Assembly: GCF_006124995.1 (NCBI RefSeq)
Contig: NZ_QEWN01000012.1
Location: forward strand, 1 to 47,135
Length of the DNA: 47,135 nucleotides
Source of the DNA: Vibrio sp. Hep-1b-8
GTDB lineage: Bacteria > Pseudomonadota > Gammaproteobacteria > Enterobacterales > Vibrionaceae
Direction of reading: 5' to 3'
Below, piece after piece: positions 7,101 through 16,124 of the stretch; within the stretch, counting starts at the first letter, position 1, and every line of letters starts with the position of its first letter. Below the pieces are notes generated by a model, which searched no databases, was not told the DNA's origin, and was given only the letters and a program-made list of their open reading frames with translations. The position numbers and the translations under genes are program-made.

Positions 7101-9220
7101 TGAGTGAACAAACCGCATTTAACTTATCAATTGATGAACAAAACATTGCTTGGTTAGCTATCGACGTACCGGGCGAAAAAATGAATACACTTCAAGCAGC
7201 GTTTGCTGAAGAAATGGAGTCAATATTCACGCAGTTGGCTGAAAAACAGTCGTCACTGAAAGGTCTGATTGTTCACTCCCTCAAGCCAGACAACTTTATC
7301 GCGGGTGCCGATGTCCGCATGTTGGACGCGTGCACCAGTGCGGCCGAGGCGCAAGCGTTGGCTGAAAAAGGTCAGCAAATGTTTCAGCAGCTCGTTGATC
7401 TACCTTATCCGGTAGTGGCGGCGATTCATGGCCCATGTTTTGGGGGGGGGTTGGAACTTGCGTTGGCGTGTGATTATCGCGTTTGTACCGATTCTGATAA
7501 AACGCGCCTTGGTCTACCCGAAGTACAACTTGGCTTGCTACCAGGTTCTGGTGGTACTCAGCGTTTACCTCGCCTGATTGGTTTGCTGCCTTCATTAGAC
7601 TTGATCTTAACAGGTAAGCAGTTAAGAGCGAAAAAGGCGAAGAAGCTAGGTGTCGCTGATGCCGTTGTGCCGAAGACGGTTCTGTTAGACGTTGCAAAAA
7701 GCTTTGTTGAGAAACATACAGGCAAAAGCAAGACAAAACGTAAAGCGTCAACCAAAGAGAAGTTGATGGCAAATACGGGTCTTGGCCGTAAAGTGATCTT
7801 TGAGCAGGCAGCAAAGAAAACACGCGCGAAGACTCGTGGCAACTACCCAGCTGCTGACGCCATCCTAGAAGTTATTCGTTTTGGCCTAGAAAATGGCTTT
7901 GAGAAAGGTCAGAAGAAAGAAGCTGAGCGTTTTGGTGAACTGGTTATGACTCCAGAGTCAAAAGCACTGCGCTCAATATTCTTTGCCACAACAGAGATGA
8001 AAAAAGAGCACGGTAGTGACGTTGAACCGAAAAAACTACAACGTGCGGCGGTACTCGGTGGTGGCTTAATGGGGGCTGGTATTAGCCACGTAAGCGTAGC
8101 CAAAGCAAAAGTACCTGTACGTATTAAAGATGTGTCTAACGACGGTGTATTGAACGCGCTAAAATACAACTACAACTTGTTTGAAAAGCAGAGAAAACGC
8201 AAGATTTTGTCGAAAGCTCAGCTTCAGGACAAGATGCTACAGTTGTCTGGTGGTACAGATTTCACCACATTCAACCATACTGACATTGTTATTGAAGCAG
8301 TATTCGAAGATTTGCAACTTAAGCAGCAGATGGTTGCTGATGTTGAAGAGAACGCGAAAAATAGCACCATTTTCGCCACTAATACTTCTTCGTTGCCGAT
8401 CCATCAAATTGCTGAGAAGGCGGCGCGACCTGAAAATGTTGTTGGTCTCCACTACTTTAGCCCAGTAGAGAAGATGCCTTTGGTAGAGGTTATCCCTCAT
8501 CAAGGGACGTCGGATGAAACCATCTCCAGCGTGGTTGAATTCGCTCGTAAGCAAGGTAAAACGCCGATCGTTGTTAAGGACTGCGCAGGGTTCTATGTAA
8601 ACCGCATTCTCGCTCCTTACATGAACGAAGCTGCACAAGTTCTAATGGCTGGTGAGCCTATTGAACAGCTTGATACAGCACTGCTTAATTTCGGCTTCCC
8701 AGTTGGCCCAATTACACTTCTTGACGAAGTTGGTGTCGATATTGGCGCTAAAATCATGCCTATATTGGTCAAAGAGCTGGGTGAACGCTTCCAAGGGCCT
8801 GATGTGTTTGACAAGCTACTGAATGATGGCCGTAAAGGACGTAAGAGTGGTAAAGGCTTCTACACCTATAAAGGTAAGAAGAAAGACGTCGATAAATCGG
8901 TGTATAAATTGCTCGCACTCAAGCCAGAATCCAAACTGGCTGAAAGAGAGATAGCTCTACGCTGCGTGTTACCAATGCTCAATGAAGCGGTGCGCTGTCT
9001 TGATGAAGGCATCATCCGTAGTCCAAGAGATGGCGACATCGGCGCGATCTTCGGCATTGGTTTCCCTCCATTCTTAGGTGGTCCATTCCGTTACATGGAT
9101 CAAATCGGCATTAAGAAGCTGGTTGAAATTATGAACGAACACGCGCAGAAATACGGCGACCGTTTTGCACCGTGTGAAGGGCTGCTCACACGAGCGGGTC
9201 TTAACCAAGCATTCTACTGA
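7100..9220 (+). CDS. fadJ: Fatty-acid oxidation multifunctional enzyme FadJ
   Basis: The alpha subunit of the second beta-oxidation complex: enoyl-CoA hydratase, 3-hydroxyacyl-CoA dehydrogenase and epimerase in one 706-residue chain. The N-terminal crotonase part has the oxyanion-hole stretch [10 protein letters not shown] and the two catalytic acidic regions [14 protein letters not shown] and [20 protein letters not shown]. The dehydrogenase part begins at about residue 315 with the NAD-binding loop [11 protein letters not shown], followed by [21 protein letters not shown] and the catalytic His in [16 protein letters not shown]. The C-terminal domain contains RKSGKGFY and [16 protein letters not shown] start at ATG 7100, preceded by GGAGG; an open frame reaches 7052 but lies inside fadI. 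A run of nine G (7442-7450) encodes part of the GGG loop of the hydratase site. Confidence 0.96.
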   Translation: MSEQTAFNLSIDEQNIAWLAIDVPGEKMNTLQAAFAEEMESIFTQLAEKQSSLKGLIVHSLKPDNFIAGADVRMLDACTSAAEAQALAEKGQQMFQQLVDLPYPVVAAIHGPCFGGGLELALACDYRVCTDSDKTRLGLPEVQLGLLPGSGGTQRLPRLIGLLPSLDLILTGKQLRAKKAKKLGVADAVVPKTVLLDVAKSFVEKHTGKSKTKRKASTKEKLMANTGLGRKVIFEQAAKKTRAKTRGNYPAADAILEVIRFGLENGFEKGQKKEAERFGELVMTPESKALRSIFFATTEMKKEHGSDVEPKKLQRAAVLGGGLMGAGISHVSVAKAKVPVRIKDVSNDGVLNALKYNYNLFEKQRKRKILSKAQLQDKMLQLSGGTDFTTFNHTDIVIEAVFEDLQLKQQMVADVEENAKNSTIFATNTSSLPIHQIAEKAARPENVVGLHYFSPVEKMPLVEVIPHQGTSDETISSVVEFARKQGKTPIVVKDCAGFYVNRILAPYMNEAAQVLMAGEPIEQLDTALLNFGFPVGPITLLDEVGVDIGAKIMPILVKELGERFQGPDVFDKLLNDGRKGRKSGKGFYTYKGKKKDVDKSVYKLLALKPESKLAEREIALRCVLPMLNEAVRCLDEGIIRSPRDGDIGAIFGIGFPPFLGGPFRYMDQIGIKKLVEIMNEHAQKYGDRFAPCEGLLTRAGLNQAFY

Positions 9221-9240
9221 TTATCAAGAAATTTACGCTA

Positions 9241-9266
9241 GGCGAACCGAGAGGTTCGCCTTTTTT
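9241..9266 (+). terminator. Intrinsic terminator of fadIJ
   Basis: GGCGAACC and GGTTCGCC pair across a GAGA loop and are followed by TTTTTT, 20 bases past the fadJ stop codon. Confidence 0.93.
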
Positions 9267-9321
9267 ATTTGTGAGAGTTATTATCAAGAAGAAAAAACAA
9301 AAACGCTAAAAAGGATGTCAA

Positions 9322-9870
9322 ATGGATGCTCTAGATTTACTGCTCAACCGTCGCTCAATTGCCAAGTTGTCAGAGCCCGCTCCAGAAGGTAAAGCACTAG
9401 AAAACATTATTCGCGCTGGTTTACGTGCCCCTGATCATGCAGGGTTGACACCATGGCGCTTTGTTATTGCCCAAGGTGAAGGGCTTGGAAAGCTGTCCGA
9501 AATTCTGCTCAAAGCAGCGCAAGCAGAGCAAAGCGATCAAGCGGTGATCGACAAAGTAAAGAACGCACCTTTTCGCGCACCTATGGTGATAACTGTTATT
9601 GCGAAAGTAACAGAGCATGACAAAGTCCCAGCTTTTGAACAGCATCTATCAGCGGGTTGTGCAGTACAGGCGATGCAAATGGCGGCAGTCGCGCAAGGTT
9701 TCCAAGGTTTCTGGCGCTCTGGCGAATGGATGTTCCACCAAGAGGTGCGTAATGCGTTTGCTCTTGAGGGTGAAGATCAAATAGTCGGATTCCTTTATCT
9801 AGGAACCGCAGGCTGTACACCAATGAAGGTGCCTGACAGAGATTTGAGTAAGTTTGTTGAATACCTTTAA
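9322..9870 (+). CDS. YdjA-type NAD(P)H nitroreductase
   Basis: A 182-residue FMN-dependent oxidoreductase of the small nitroreductase family. The start MDALDLLLNRRSIAKLSEPAPEG carries the Arg-Arg-Ser flavin-phosphate contact typical of the family, followed by RAGLRAPDHAGLTPWRFVIAQG. Later GFQGFWRSGEWMF and GFLYLGTAG match the C-terminal flavin site of E. coli YdjA. The physiological substrate is not known. AAAAGGA lies just upstream of the start. It is flanked by terminators on both sides, so it is a single-gene transcript, convergent with aphB. Confidence 0.9.
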   Translation: MDALDLLLNRRSIAKLSEPAPEGKALENIIRAGLRAPDHAGLTPWRFVIAQGEGLGKLSEILLKAAQAEQSDQAVIDKVKNAPFRAPMVITVIAKVTEHDKVPAFEQHLSAGCAVQAMQMAAVAQGFQGFWRSGEWMFHQEVRNAFALEGEDQIVGFLYLGTAGCTPMKVPDRDLSKFVEYL

Positions 9871-9881
9871 CCGATAAAGAG

Positions 9882-9914
9882 AGAGCTTGGTTTATGCCAA
9901 GCTCTTTTCTTTTT
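9882..9914 (+). terminator. Intrinsic terminator of the nitroreductase gene
   Basis: AGAGCTTGG and CCAAGCTCT pair across TTTATG and are followed by TTTCTTTTT. On the opposite strand the U tract is poor, so it mainly serves the plus strand. Confidence 0.88.
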
Positions 9915-10788
9915 AATGGATGTTGTAAGCAATAACAAAATCGATAAACAGACGTACTTTCTCAGGGAGGTGATCTTTGTGGTTGTACAACATATAGATG
10001 TCACGAGGGTTCGCACTCCAATCTTGAAGCACACGAACCAAGCTCCCATCTTCAATATATTCACGCAGCATAACATCTGGCATCAGAGTGATGCCTAAGC
10101 CTTCCGAACAAGCACTTCTAACCACGTTCAGCGTGTTCGCTTGAAAACGTCCTTTATCGTTGTTGATGACGGTTTCGCCACTGTTATTCGACAATTGCCA
10201 TTTGAGCAGTGGTGACCCTTTTAGAAGCGAGTGCTGATGCAGTTCCTCCGCATGCTTCGGCGCAGGATGGGCTTTGAGATATTTGGGGCTCGCCACCAAA
10301 ATATCCGCCACTGAGCTGATTTTACGCGCGATAAGGCTTGAGTCACGTTGAGGGCCGACTCGGAAAATAACGTCCCACTCGGTTGGGTCAAGTTGCTCTG
10401 AGTGATTGCTGGTGGTGAGCTCGATGTTAATGTCCGGGTACTGGCACATAAACGCGTTAAACATCGGCATCATCATTCGTTTGGTCAAGTTCGACGGTGA
10501 AGTGATGCGAATTTTACCCGCAGCACCGCGGCACTCATCGGTGATTTCTTCCGCAGCGAGTGTTAGACGGTTGAGTAGAGGTGAACACTCTGCATAAAAC
10601 CGTTCGCCAGCTTCTGTCAATGAGAGTTTACGCGCGTGGCGGTTAAGCAAACGAAGGTTTAAAGATTCTTCTAATGCCTGAATACGTCGCGTAATTGTTG
10701 CAACAGGAATCATTGTTTTACGCGAAGCTGCTGTATAGCTCCCATTTTCGACTACTAGTCTAAACAGGTTTAGGTCATCTAATTTCAT
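9913..10788 (-). CDS. aphB: LysR-family virulence regulator AphB
   Basis: A 291-residue LysR-type regulator I recognise as AphB, which in V. cholerae works with AphA to switch on tcpPH and also acts in acid and anaerobic responses. The N-terminal winged helix (DDLNLFRLVVENGSYTAASR, then VATITRRIQALEESLNLRLL) is followed by a CrgA-like effector domain (RITSPSNLTKRMMMPMFNAF, EWDVIFRVG, SACSEGLGITLMPD). The cysteines at 68, 86 and 227 match, with a constant offset of eight, those I recall as 76, 94 and 235 in V. cholerae AphB, the last being the redox switch. The start is ATG 10788; a GTG four codons upstream has no ribosome-binding site. It is divergent from rssB across about 245 bases. Confidence 0.9.
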   Translation of the reverse strand: MKLDDLNLFRLVVENGSYTAASRKTMIPVATITRRIQALEESLNLRLLNRHARKLSLTEAGERFYAECSPLLNRLTLAAEEITDECRGAAGKIRITSPSNLTKRMMMPMFNAFMCQYPDINIELTTSNHSEQLDPTEWDVIFRVGPQRDSSLIARKISSVADILVASPKYLKAHPAPKHAEELHQHSLLKGSPLLKWQLSNNSGETVINNDKGRFQANTLNVVRSACSEGLGITLMPDVMLREYIEDGSLVRVLQDWSANPRDIYMLYNHKDHLPEKVRLFIDFVIAYNIH

Positions 10789-11033
10789 TGTACCAGACAC
10801 ATATTTTTACGAATTCGATTAATTTATATCTATATCAAATGCTAAAGCTTGAGTCATATCAACAACTACAGCGAAATTTGATACCCCATACATATAGTAT
10901 GCAACTCAGGTCAAAAGTGGAAGATTTGTATAAACAGCCTTTCGCGACTACTTTTTAAAGAGTGTTTGAAACAACTGACAACAATAAAAATAACGAAACG
11001 TTGTACCCCATGCAGTTTGTGAGGCGAAGGTTT

Positions 11034-12134
11034 ATGCATAAGACAATCGAAGTTGGGACCAATGCGATAGTACCAGTCTCTGGTGGACAAAAAGTGATTA
11101 TGCTGGTGGATGACGACCCGATTTTTCGTCGCATCACCTCAGGTTTTTTGCTTGCCCAAGGATACAAGGTCATTGAAGCAGAAGATGGTCTAGATGGCTT
11201 ACAAAAATTACGTACTGGTGAACCAGATTTAATACTCTGCGACCTCTCTATGCCGATTCTTGATGGAATAGAGTTCGTTGAAGAGGTGAGTTTGGAATAT
11301 CCATCACTCCCTTTAATCGTCGTTTCTGCGACGGATGAGATATCGGATGTGGCCAAAGCGCTCCGGTTTGGCATCAAAGATTTCCTCGCCAAGCCGATCA
11401 GTAATCACGCCCACCTTGCTTGCGCCATCGAGAACACGCTAGATGACTCAGACAACCATTTGAGTGACCAACGGGATTTTTCAAGCCAGTGGTTCAGAGT
11501 GGACAGTGGTGATATGCCGGAAGAACAAGAGTTACACTGGCATTTAGAGTATTTGGAAGACAACCCAAGTGCTGCGAAAGACCTGCTTCATGCTCTGTTG
11601 CCGGATAAAGATACTTCCCAAGGTGATTGGAAATGCAGCTACCGACTGCTTCAGTCCATAGATGTGATGCCGCTGGTTTTTGACTATGCGTGGTTGATGA
11701 ACGGTCAGTTCGCCTTTTATATAGTGGATTCTGACAGTGAAGGTCAGCATGGTGCGGCAACCACCCTGATGATCAGAGCTCTTTTCCACGATTATCTACG
11801 CAACTTGAAGTGCTTTAATGCTGACTTGAAGGATATCGCATCTCTATTGGAAAAGGGCATTAAATGTACGGGGTGCAGCACGCCAGTTCGGGCGCTATTT
11901 GGTATCGCTGACTTATCTGAAGGGGCACTCTCTTTGCTGCCTGCGGGGTTAGATGCCCAATGGTCAAATGGATATTTCAATCAGCATATTGCGGCCGGAG
12001 CTTTGTTAGGGCAGAACTGTGGTAAGAATTTTATCACTTCAGATTTACCAATTCAGTCTGCCTGTCAGTTGACGTTAAATTGCCTCGGTTCAAGCAGTTT
12101 TAGTCTCGATATTTATCAAGGAGCGAAAGCGTAG
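11034..12134 (+). CDS. rssB: RssB-type response regulator (sigma-S proteolysis adaptor)
   Basis: A 366-residue protein with an N-terminal receiver domain (IMLVDDDPIFRRITSGFLL; phosphoacceptor Asp70 in LILCDLSMP; Lys120 in FLAKPIS). The C-terminal part resembles the inactive phosphatase-like domain of E. coli RssB: LEYLEDNPSAAKDLLHALLP parallels the RssB segment after its linker, and ALFHDYLRNLK also fits. RssB delivers RpoS to ClpXP. I start at ATG 11034 with GAGG and GAAGG just upstream; an open frame reaches a GTG at 10962, which lacks a good ribosome-binding site. Whether this homologue controls RpoS in this species is inference from family and from its place beside aphB, as in V. cholerae. 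Confidence 0.85.
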   Translation: MHKTIEVGTNAIVPVSGGQKVIMLVDDDPIFRRITSGFLLAQGYKVIEAEDGLDGLQKLRTGEPDLILCDLSMPILDGIEFVEEVSLEYPSLPLIVVSATDEISDVAKALRFGIKDFLAKPISNHAHLACAIENTLDDSDNHLSDQRDFSSQWFRVDSGDMPEEQELHWHLEYLEDNPSAAKDLLHALLPDKDTSQGDWKCSYRLLQSIDVMPLVFDYAWLMNGQFAFYIVDSDSEGQHGAATTLMIRALFHDYLRNLKCFNADLKDIASLLEKGIKCTGCSTPVRALFGIADLSEGALSLLPAGLDAQWSNGYFNQHIAAGALLGQNCGKNFITSDLPIQSACQLTLNCLGSSSFSLDIYQGAKA

Positions 12135-12292
12135 CGCAGAGCATCACAGTTTCCAAAAAACCTAATCTTAGTCAGTGTTTGTCACCGTCTGATTAGGGTA
12201 TAGTCCGCCATAAACAAAAATAGCCTATTTCATTAACATTCAGTTAATGATTTGGGCAATAAGTCGTCACCTACAATTTGAGAAGTGAGCTC

Positions 12293-12424
12293 ATGGCAGA
12301 CAAAGATTTTAAAGAACCATATAATATTTTTTACTTTCTAGGATTTATAGCAGTACTACTTATCCCGACGCTTCCAGCGACTCTTACCTGGATTCGCGTG
12401 TTAAATGGATACGCGGGCTTCTAA
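12293..12424 (+). CDS. Small membrane peptide of unknown function
   Basis: A 43-codon gene, ATG to TAA, starting MADKDFKEPYNIFYFLGFIA. A single hydrophobic segment covers residues about 13-30 and ends in PTLPATLTW, and the peptide closes with RVLNGYAGF. A GTGAGC stretch seven bases upstream can serve as ribosome-binding site. The composition is clearly protein-like (charged head, one membrane helix, amphipathic tail). It sits 16-56 bases before ybaN, depending on the ybaN start, and probably shares its transcript. I do not know the function. Confidence 0.65.
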   Translation: MADKDFKEPYNIFYFLGFIAVLLIPTLPATLTWIRVLNGYAGF

Positions 12425-12480
12425 ACCAGACTTCGGAGCATGCCATCAATATTCGTAAACTCTTTCTCAAATTTGTTGGT

Positions 12481-12837
12481 ATGCTCAGCCTAGTTTTAGG
12501 CATCATCGGTATATTCCTTCCTCTATTACCTACCACCCCTTTTATTCTGCTGGCTAGTGCGTGTTTTATGCGCAGCAGTCCACGCTTCCACTATTGGCTA
12601 AGGCACCATAAAACGTTTGGGCCGATGCTAACTAACTGGCACAAAAATCGCGCTGTTACCGCGAAAGTTAAAAAGCGTGGAGCGGTATGCATCTTGCTGA
12701 GTTTTGCGTTTTCAATCTGGGTAGTACCGCATTTCTGGTTAAAGATTATGCTAGTTTTGATGCTGATAGTTTTGCTGAGTTGGTTTATTCGTTTGCCTGT
12801 GATGGAGCACCTTGCCGACAGCGAAGAAAATCACTAA
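12481..12837 (+). CDS. ybaN: YbaN family (DUF454) inner-membrane protein
   Basis: A small inner-membrane protein of the DUF454 family, function unknown. The signature GIFLPLLPTTPFILLASACFMRSSPRF near the N-terminus is nearly the E. coli YbaN sequence; two to three more membrane helices follow (AVCILLSFAFSIWVVP, IMLVLMLIVLLSW). From ATG 12481 it has 118 residues, but that ATG has no ribosome-binding site. The frame is open upstream and reads NIRKLFLKFVG directly before it, which aligns with the first residues of E. coli YbaN. The real start may therefore be a rare codon: ATT 12451 by alignment, or ATC 12445, which has GGAG (12435-12438) six bases upstream. It lies upstream of apt, separated by a terminator. 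Confidence 0.88.
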   Translation: MLSLVLGIIGIFLPLLPTTPFILLASACFMRSSPRFHYWLRHHKTFGPMLTNWHKNRAVTAKVKKRGAVCILLSFAFSIWVVPHFWLKIMLVLMLIVLLSWFIRLPVMEHLADSEENH

Positions 12838-12853
12838 GATTGCTAGGAAGTGT

Positions 12854-12883
12854 GCCCGCTTTTAGAGTGGGCGTTTGTTTTTT
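12854..12883 (+). terminator. Intrinsic terminator of ybaN
   Basis: GCCCGC and GTGGGC pair across a seven-base loop (one G-T pair), followed by a T-rich stretch (GTTTGTTTTTT). Confidence 0.72.
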
Positions 12884-13011
12884 AGGCACAATAAACTTGG
12901 TGACTGTTTCGGTTATAGCCTTAGTTTAGATTGTGCTGAGAACCATGCTAATCGTTGGTTATCGTTACCTGTAACTTGGTCAACCAACCTAGCCAATCTA
13001 AGTAAAGAGTT

Positions 13012-13557
13012 ATGACAACTGAAACAATTGCGCAGATCAAATCTAGCATCAAGAGCATTGCTGACTACCCAAAACCAGGCATTCTTTTCCGTGATGTAAC
13101 CAGTCTTATGGAAGACGCAAGTGCTTACCAAGCGACGATTCAACTACTGGTTGAAAAGTACAAAGATATGGGTTTTACCAAAATCGTTGGTACAGAAGCA
13201 CGCGGTTTTCTATTTGGAGCGCCTTTAGCTCTTGAGCTTGGTGTCGGTTTTGTACCAGTGCGTAAGCCAGGTAAACTGCCTCGTGCGACCGTTGCTCAAT
13301 CATACGAGCTTGAATACGGTACAGATACCCTAGAAATTCATACTGATGCAATCAAAGAAGGTGACAAGGTACTGGTTGTTGATGACCTTTTGGCAACTGG
13401 CGGCACTATCGAAGCGACAACGAAGCTAATCCGTCAACTCGGCGGTGTTGTTGAGCACGCTGCATTTGTGATTAACCTTCCTGAAATCGGTGGTGACAAA
13501 CGTCTTGAAGGCCTTGGCCTTAACGTTTACAGCATTTGTGAGTTTGAAGGACATTAA
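13012..13557 (+). CDS. apt: Adenine phosphoribosyltransferase
   Basis: Purine salvage enzyme making AMP from adenine and PRPP in the cytoplasm. At 181 residues it has normal family length. The PRPP-binding motif is [13 protein letters not shown] (about residues 121-133), the flexible loop is [20 protein letters not shown], and [13 protein letters not shown] is the adenine-side segment. The start ATG follows AAAGAG. It lies 29 bases upstream of dnaX, so the two are probably co-transcribed, as in other gamma-proteobacteria where apt-dnaX-ybaB-recR is conserved. Confidence 0.97.
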   Translation: MTTETIAQIKSSIKSIADYPKPGILFRDVTSLMEDASAYQATIQLLVEKYKDMGFTKIVGTEARGFLFGAPLALELGVGFVPVRKPGKLPRATVAQSYELEYGTDTLEIHTDAIKEGDKVLVVDDLLATGGTIEATTKLIRQLGGVVEHAAFVINLPEIGGDKRLEGLGLNVYSICEFEGH

Positions 13558-13586
13558 TCGGGTAGGTTATTAGTGAGTATAGTTTC

Positions 13587-15704
13587 ATGAGTTATCTTGC
13601 CTTAGCGCGAAAGTGGCGACCAACTAAGTTTAATGAAGTGGTTGGTCAGGCCCACGTTTTAACTGCATTAGAGAATGCTTTAGCACAGAATCGTCTTCAC
13701 CACGCTTATCTATTTAGTGGAACGCGAGGCGTCGGTAAAACGACGATTGGACGTCTGTTTGCTAAAGGTCTGAACTGCGAAACAGGCATTACAGCCACAC
13801 CTTGTGGGGTTTGTGATACTTGTAGAGAGATCGATGAAGGACGATTTGTTGATCTGCTCGAAATCGATGCGGCGTCTCGTACTAAGGTTGAAGATACTCG
13901 TGAACTTCTCGACAACGTGCAATACAAACCTGCACGCGGTCGTTTTAAAGTCTACCTCATCGACGAAGTACACATGCTGTCTCGCCACAGTTTCAATGCC
14001 TTATTGAAAACACTGGAAGAGCCGCCTGAGTATGTGAAGTTCTTGTTAGCGACCACTGATCCACAGAAGCTGCCGGTAACGATTTTATCGCGCTGTCTCC
14101 AGTTTCATTTGAAGCCGATCAGCGTCGACAACATTCATCAACAGCTCGATCATATCCTACAGCAAGAAAAAGTTGTTTCAGAGGCACGAGCCTTGGGAAT
14201 GATCTCCCATGCTGCTGATGGCAGTATGCGTGATGCGTTGAGTTTGACTGACCAAGCTATCGCACTGGGCAATGGACAAGTCTTGACTGACAGCGTCGCG
14301 CACATGCTGGGTACGCTAGATACAGATCAAGCCTTACACCTGCTCGAAGCGATTAGCTCCAAACAGCCTCAGGTCGTGATGGATTGTGTTACAGCACTTG
14401 CACAAAATGGTGTTGAGTGGGATGGTTTGCTACAGCAGTTAGCTGCGCAACTGCATCGTTTAGCCATGTACCAAGCGTTACCTGCCACCTTAGACCAATC
14501 TCAGCCTGATGCAGAGAAAGTGGCGCTATTGAGCCGTCAGCTGTCGCCACAAGATGTTCAACTTTATTACCAAATTGCGCTTAAAGGGAGACAAGACCTT
14601 CCTTTAGCACCGTCGGAGAGAACTGGCTTAGAGATGATTCTTTTGCGTATGATGGCGTTTAGACCTGCATCGCAAACACAAGCAAACTCTATTTCTGTTG
14701 CTGTAGAACCCCAAGTGCAGATGACGACGCCTAAGCAAAGTCATGCCTCATCTCGCTCTGCCACATCCTCAATGCAGCCGACCAATCAAACTGCTGAGCC
14801 TGTCCTTCAGGCGAGCCCTAGTCAACCAGAGATGCCACCAGTGGCACACTATGATGCTCCTCCGGCTGCCGATTACATGCCTGAGCCGCCGAACTATGAT
14901 GAAGTACAGCAGTATTACGAACAACAAGGCAATCAGCCCAGTTCTGCCGCACCGATTGAACAGCCTTCTCAGCCACAACAATCAAGTGCACCTTCTCGAG
15001 TCGCTGGATTGAGGCATCAACTCCGCTCTCAACGCAATGGGGTGAATTCAGGGCAAGGGAATACGCCAAAAAAGGCTAATGCGACATCTGCAAAACCAGA
15101 ATCTGTTCTAGAACGTGTAGCAAAAAAACACGCAGGAACCGAGCAGGTGTCGCCATTGTCTAACCCGAATGTCAATGCAACACCTGAGGCAGACGATGAA
15201 CCGTATCGCTGGAAACCGTCGCTGCCACAGATAAACACGGTTAAAACTGAGCTGACGCCAACCTTACTAAAGCAAGCGTTAGAGCATGAAAAAACACCAG
15301 AAATGGTGGAGAAGCTGGTACAAGAAAGTCTAGAACAGAGCGAGTGGGCCGAGTTAATCAGCCAACTGTCGACGGCCAAGCTGACTGAGCAGTTGGCGTT
15401 AAACTCACATTTTCAGAAGAGTGACGCGTCCATTTCCTTAGTGTTGAGAGCATCGCAAGCGCATCTAAATACAGATCGAGCACAAAGTGAGTTGCTTGGG
15501 GAATTAAACCGGGTTCTTAACCAAGAGTGTCACTTGAGTGTTGAGATTGGTGAAAGTGGCGAGACGCCTCTAGAGTTAAGAGATAAGTTGTATCAAGGGC
15601 GTTTACAGCGCGCTTTTGACAGTCTGGAAAGTGATCCGAATATCCAGTTCATCCAAAAAAGGTTTGCAGCTGAACTCGACAGTGAAAGCGTCAGACCGAT
15701 TTGA
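13587..15704 (+). CDS. dnaX: DNA polymerase III subunits tau and gamma
   Basis: Clamp-loader subunit of DNA polymerase III, 705 residues as tau. Domain I has the Walker A motif GTRGVGKTT (about 45-53), a zinc-binding cysteine set (NCETG, then PCGVCDTC), Walker B LIDEVHML and the SRC motif in LSRCLQFHL. Domain II holds the sensor-2 helix with GSMRDALSLTDQAI, and domain III the oligomerisation helices to about residue 360. A low-complexity Pro/Gln/Ser hinge (about 375-500) leads to the tau-only domains IV and V, which bind DnaB and the polymerase alpha subunit. A slippery heptamer at 15068-15074 should yield the shorter gamma form (about 497 residues). ATG start; the upstream ribosome-binding site is weak (GTGAG). 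Confidence 0.97.
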   Translation: MSYLALARKWRPTKFNEVVGQAHVLTALENALAQNRLHHAYLFSGTRGVGKTTIGRLFAKGLNCETGITATPCGVCDTCREIDEGRFVDLLEIDAASRTKVEDTRELLDNVQYKPARGRFKVYLIDEVHMLSRHSFNALLKTLEEPPEYVKFLLATTDPQKLPVTILSRCLQFHLKPISVDNIHQQLDHILQQEKVVSEARALGMISHAADGSMRDALSLTDQAIALGNGQVLTDSVAHMLGTLDTDQALHLLEAISSKQPQVVMDCVTALAQNGVEWDGLLQQLAAQLHRLAMYQALPATLDQSQPDAEKVALLSRQLSPQDVQLYYQIALKGRQDLPLAPSERTGLEMILLRMMAFRPASQTQANSISVAVEPQVQMTTPKQSHASSRSATSSMQPTNQTAEPVLQASPSQPEMPPVAHYDAPPAADYMPEPPNYDEVQQYYEQQGNQPSSAAPIEQPSQPQQSSAPSRVAGLRHQLRSQRNGVNSGQGNTPKKANATSAKPESVLERVAKKHAGTEQVSPLSNPNVNATPEADDEPYRWKPSLPQINTVKTELTPTLLKQALEHEKTPEMVEKLVQESLEQSEWAELISQLSTAKLTEQLALNSHFQKSDASISLVLRASQAHLNTDRAQSELLGELNRVLNQECHLSVEIGESGETPLELRDKLYQGRLQRAFDSLESDPNIQFIQKRFAAELDSESVRPI
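15056..15079 (+). promoter_or_regulatory. Programmed -1 ribosomal frameshift site of dnaX
   Basis: The heptamer A AAA AAG (15068-15074) lies in the reading frame as CCA AAA AAG. A shift of -1 gives GGC TAA, ending translation at once (stop 15077-15079). An internal Shine-Dalgarno-like AAGGGA lies about eight bases upstream. In E. coli dnaX the same heptamer, an upstream AGGGAG and an immediate -1 stop produce gamma. I could not confirm the downstream stimulatory hairpin by eye. Confidence 0.82.
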
Positions 15705-15778
15705 TTTTACGGGGTTGAATCGTAATGAGCCAGCCCCCATCTAATAACGAAACAAGCTAAATAACCAGAGAGATTAAC

Positions 15779-16108
15779 ATGTTTGGTAAAGGCGGTATGG
15801 GCAATCTAATGAAGCAAGCCCAGCAAATGCAAGATCGCATGCAAAAGCTTCAAGAAGAAATCGCAAATATGGAAGTAACAGGTGAGTCTGGCGCTGGCCT
15901 TGTGAAAGTGACCATTACTGGTAGCCACAGTGTACGTCGCGTTGAAATCGACGACAGCTTGATGGAAGACGATAAAGAGATGCTTGAAGACCTTATCGCC
16001 GCCGCTTTTAACGACGCTGCACGTCGTGTTGAAGAAACTCAAAAAGAGAAAATGGCAAGTATTACCGGTGGCATGCAACTTCCACCTGGTATGAAAATGC
16101 CTTTCTAA
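15779..16108 (+). CDS. ybaB: YbaB/EbfC nucleoid-associated protein
   Basis: A 109-residue DNA-binding protein of the YbaB/EbfC family, a homodimer with a tweezer-like helical hairpin. It starts [20 protein letters not shown] with the usual Met/Gln-rich helix, continues with the beta-sheet [20 protein letters not shown] and ends in a Met-rich tail [13 protein letters not shown]. Its position between dnaX and recR is conserved across bacteria; recR follows after 16 bases. Confidence 0.96.
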   Translation: MFGKGGMGNLMKQAQQMQDRMQKLQEEIANMEVTGESGAGLVKVTITGSHSVRRVEIDDSLMEDDKEMLEDLIAAAFNDAARRVEETQKEKMASITGGMQLPPGMKMPF

Positions 16109-16124
16109 TCAACAAGGTTAGATA

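Noticed and set aside
15122..15128. Second slippery-looking A7 run in dnaX
   Set aside because: The -1 frame after it has no early stop, and the heptamer 50 bases upstream explains gamma better.
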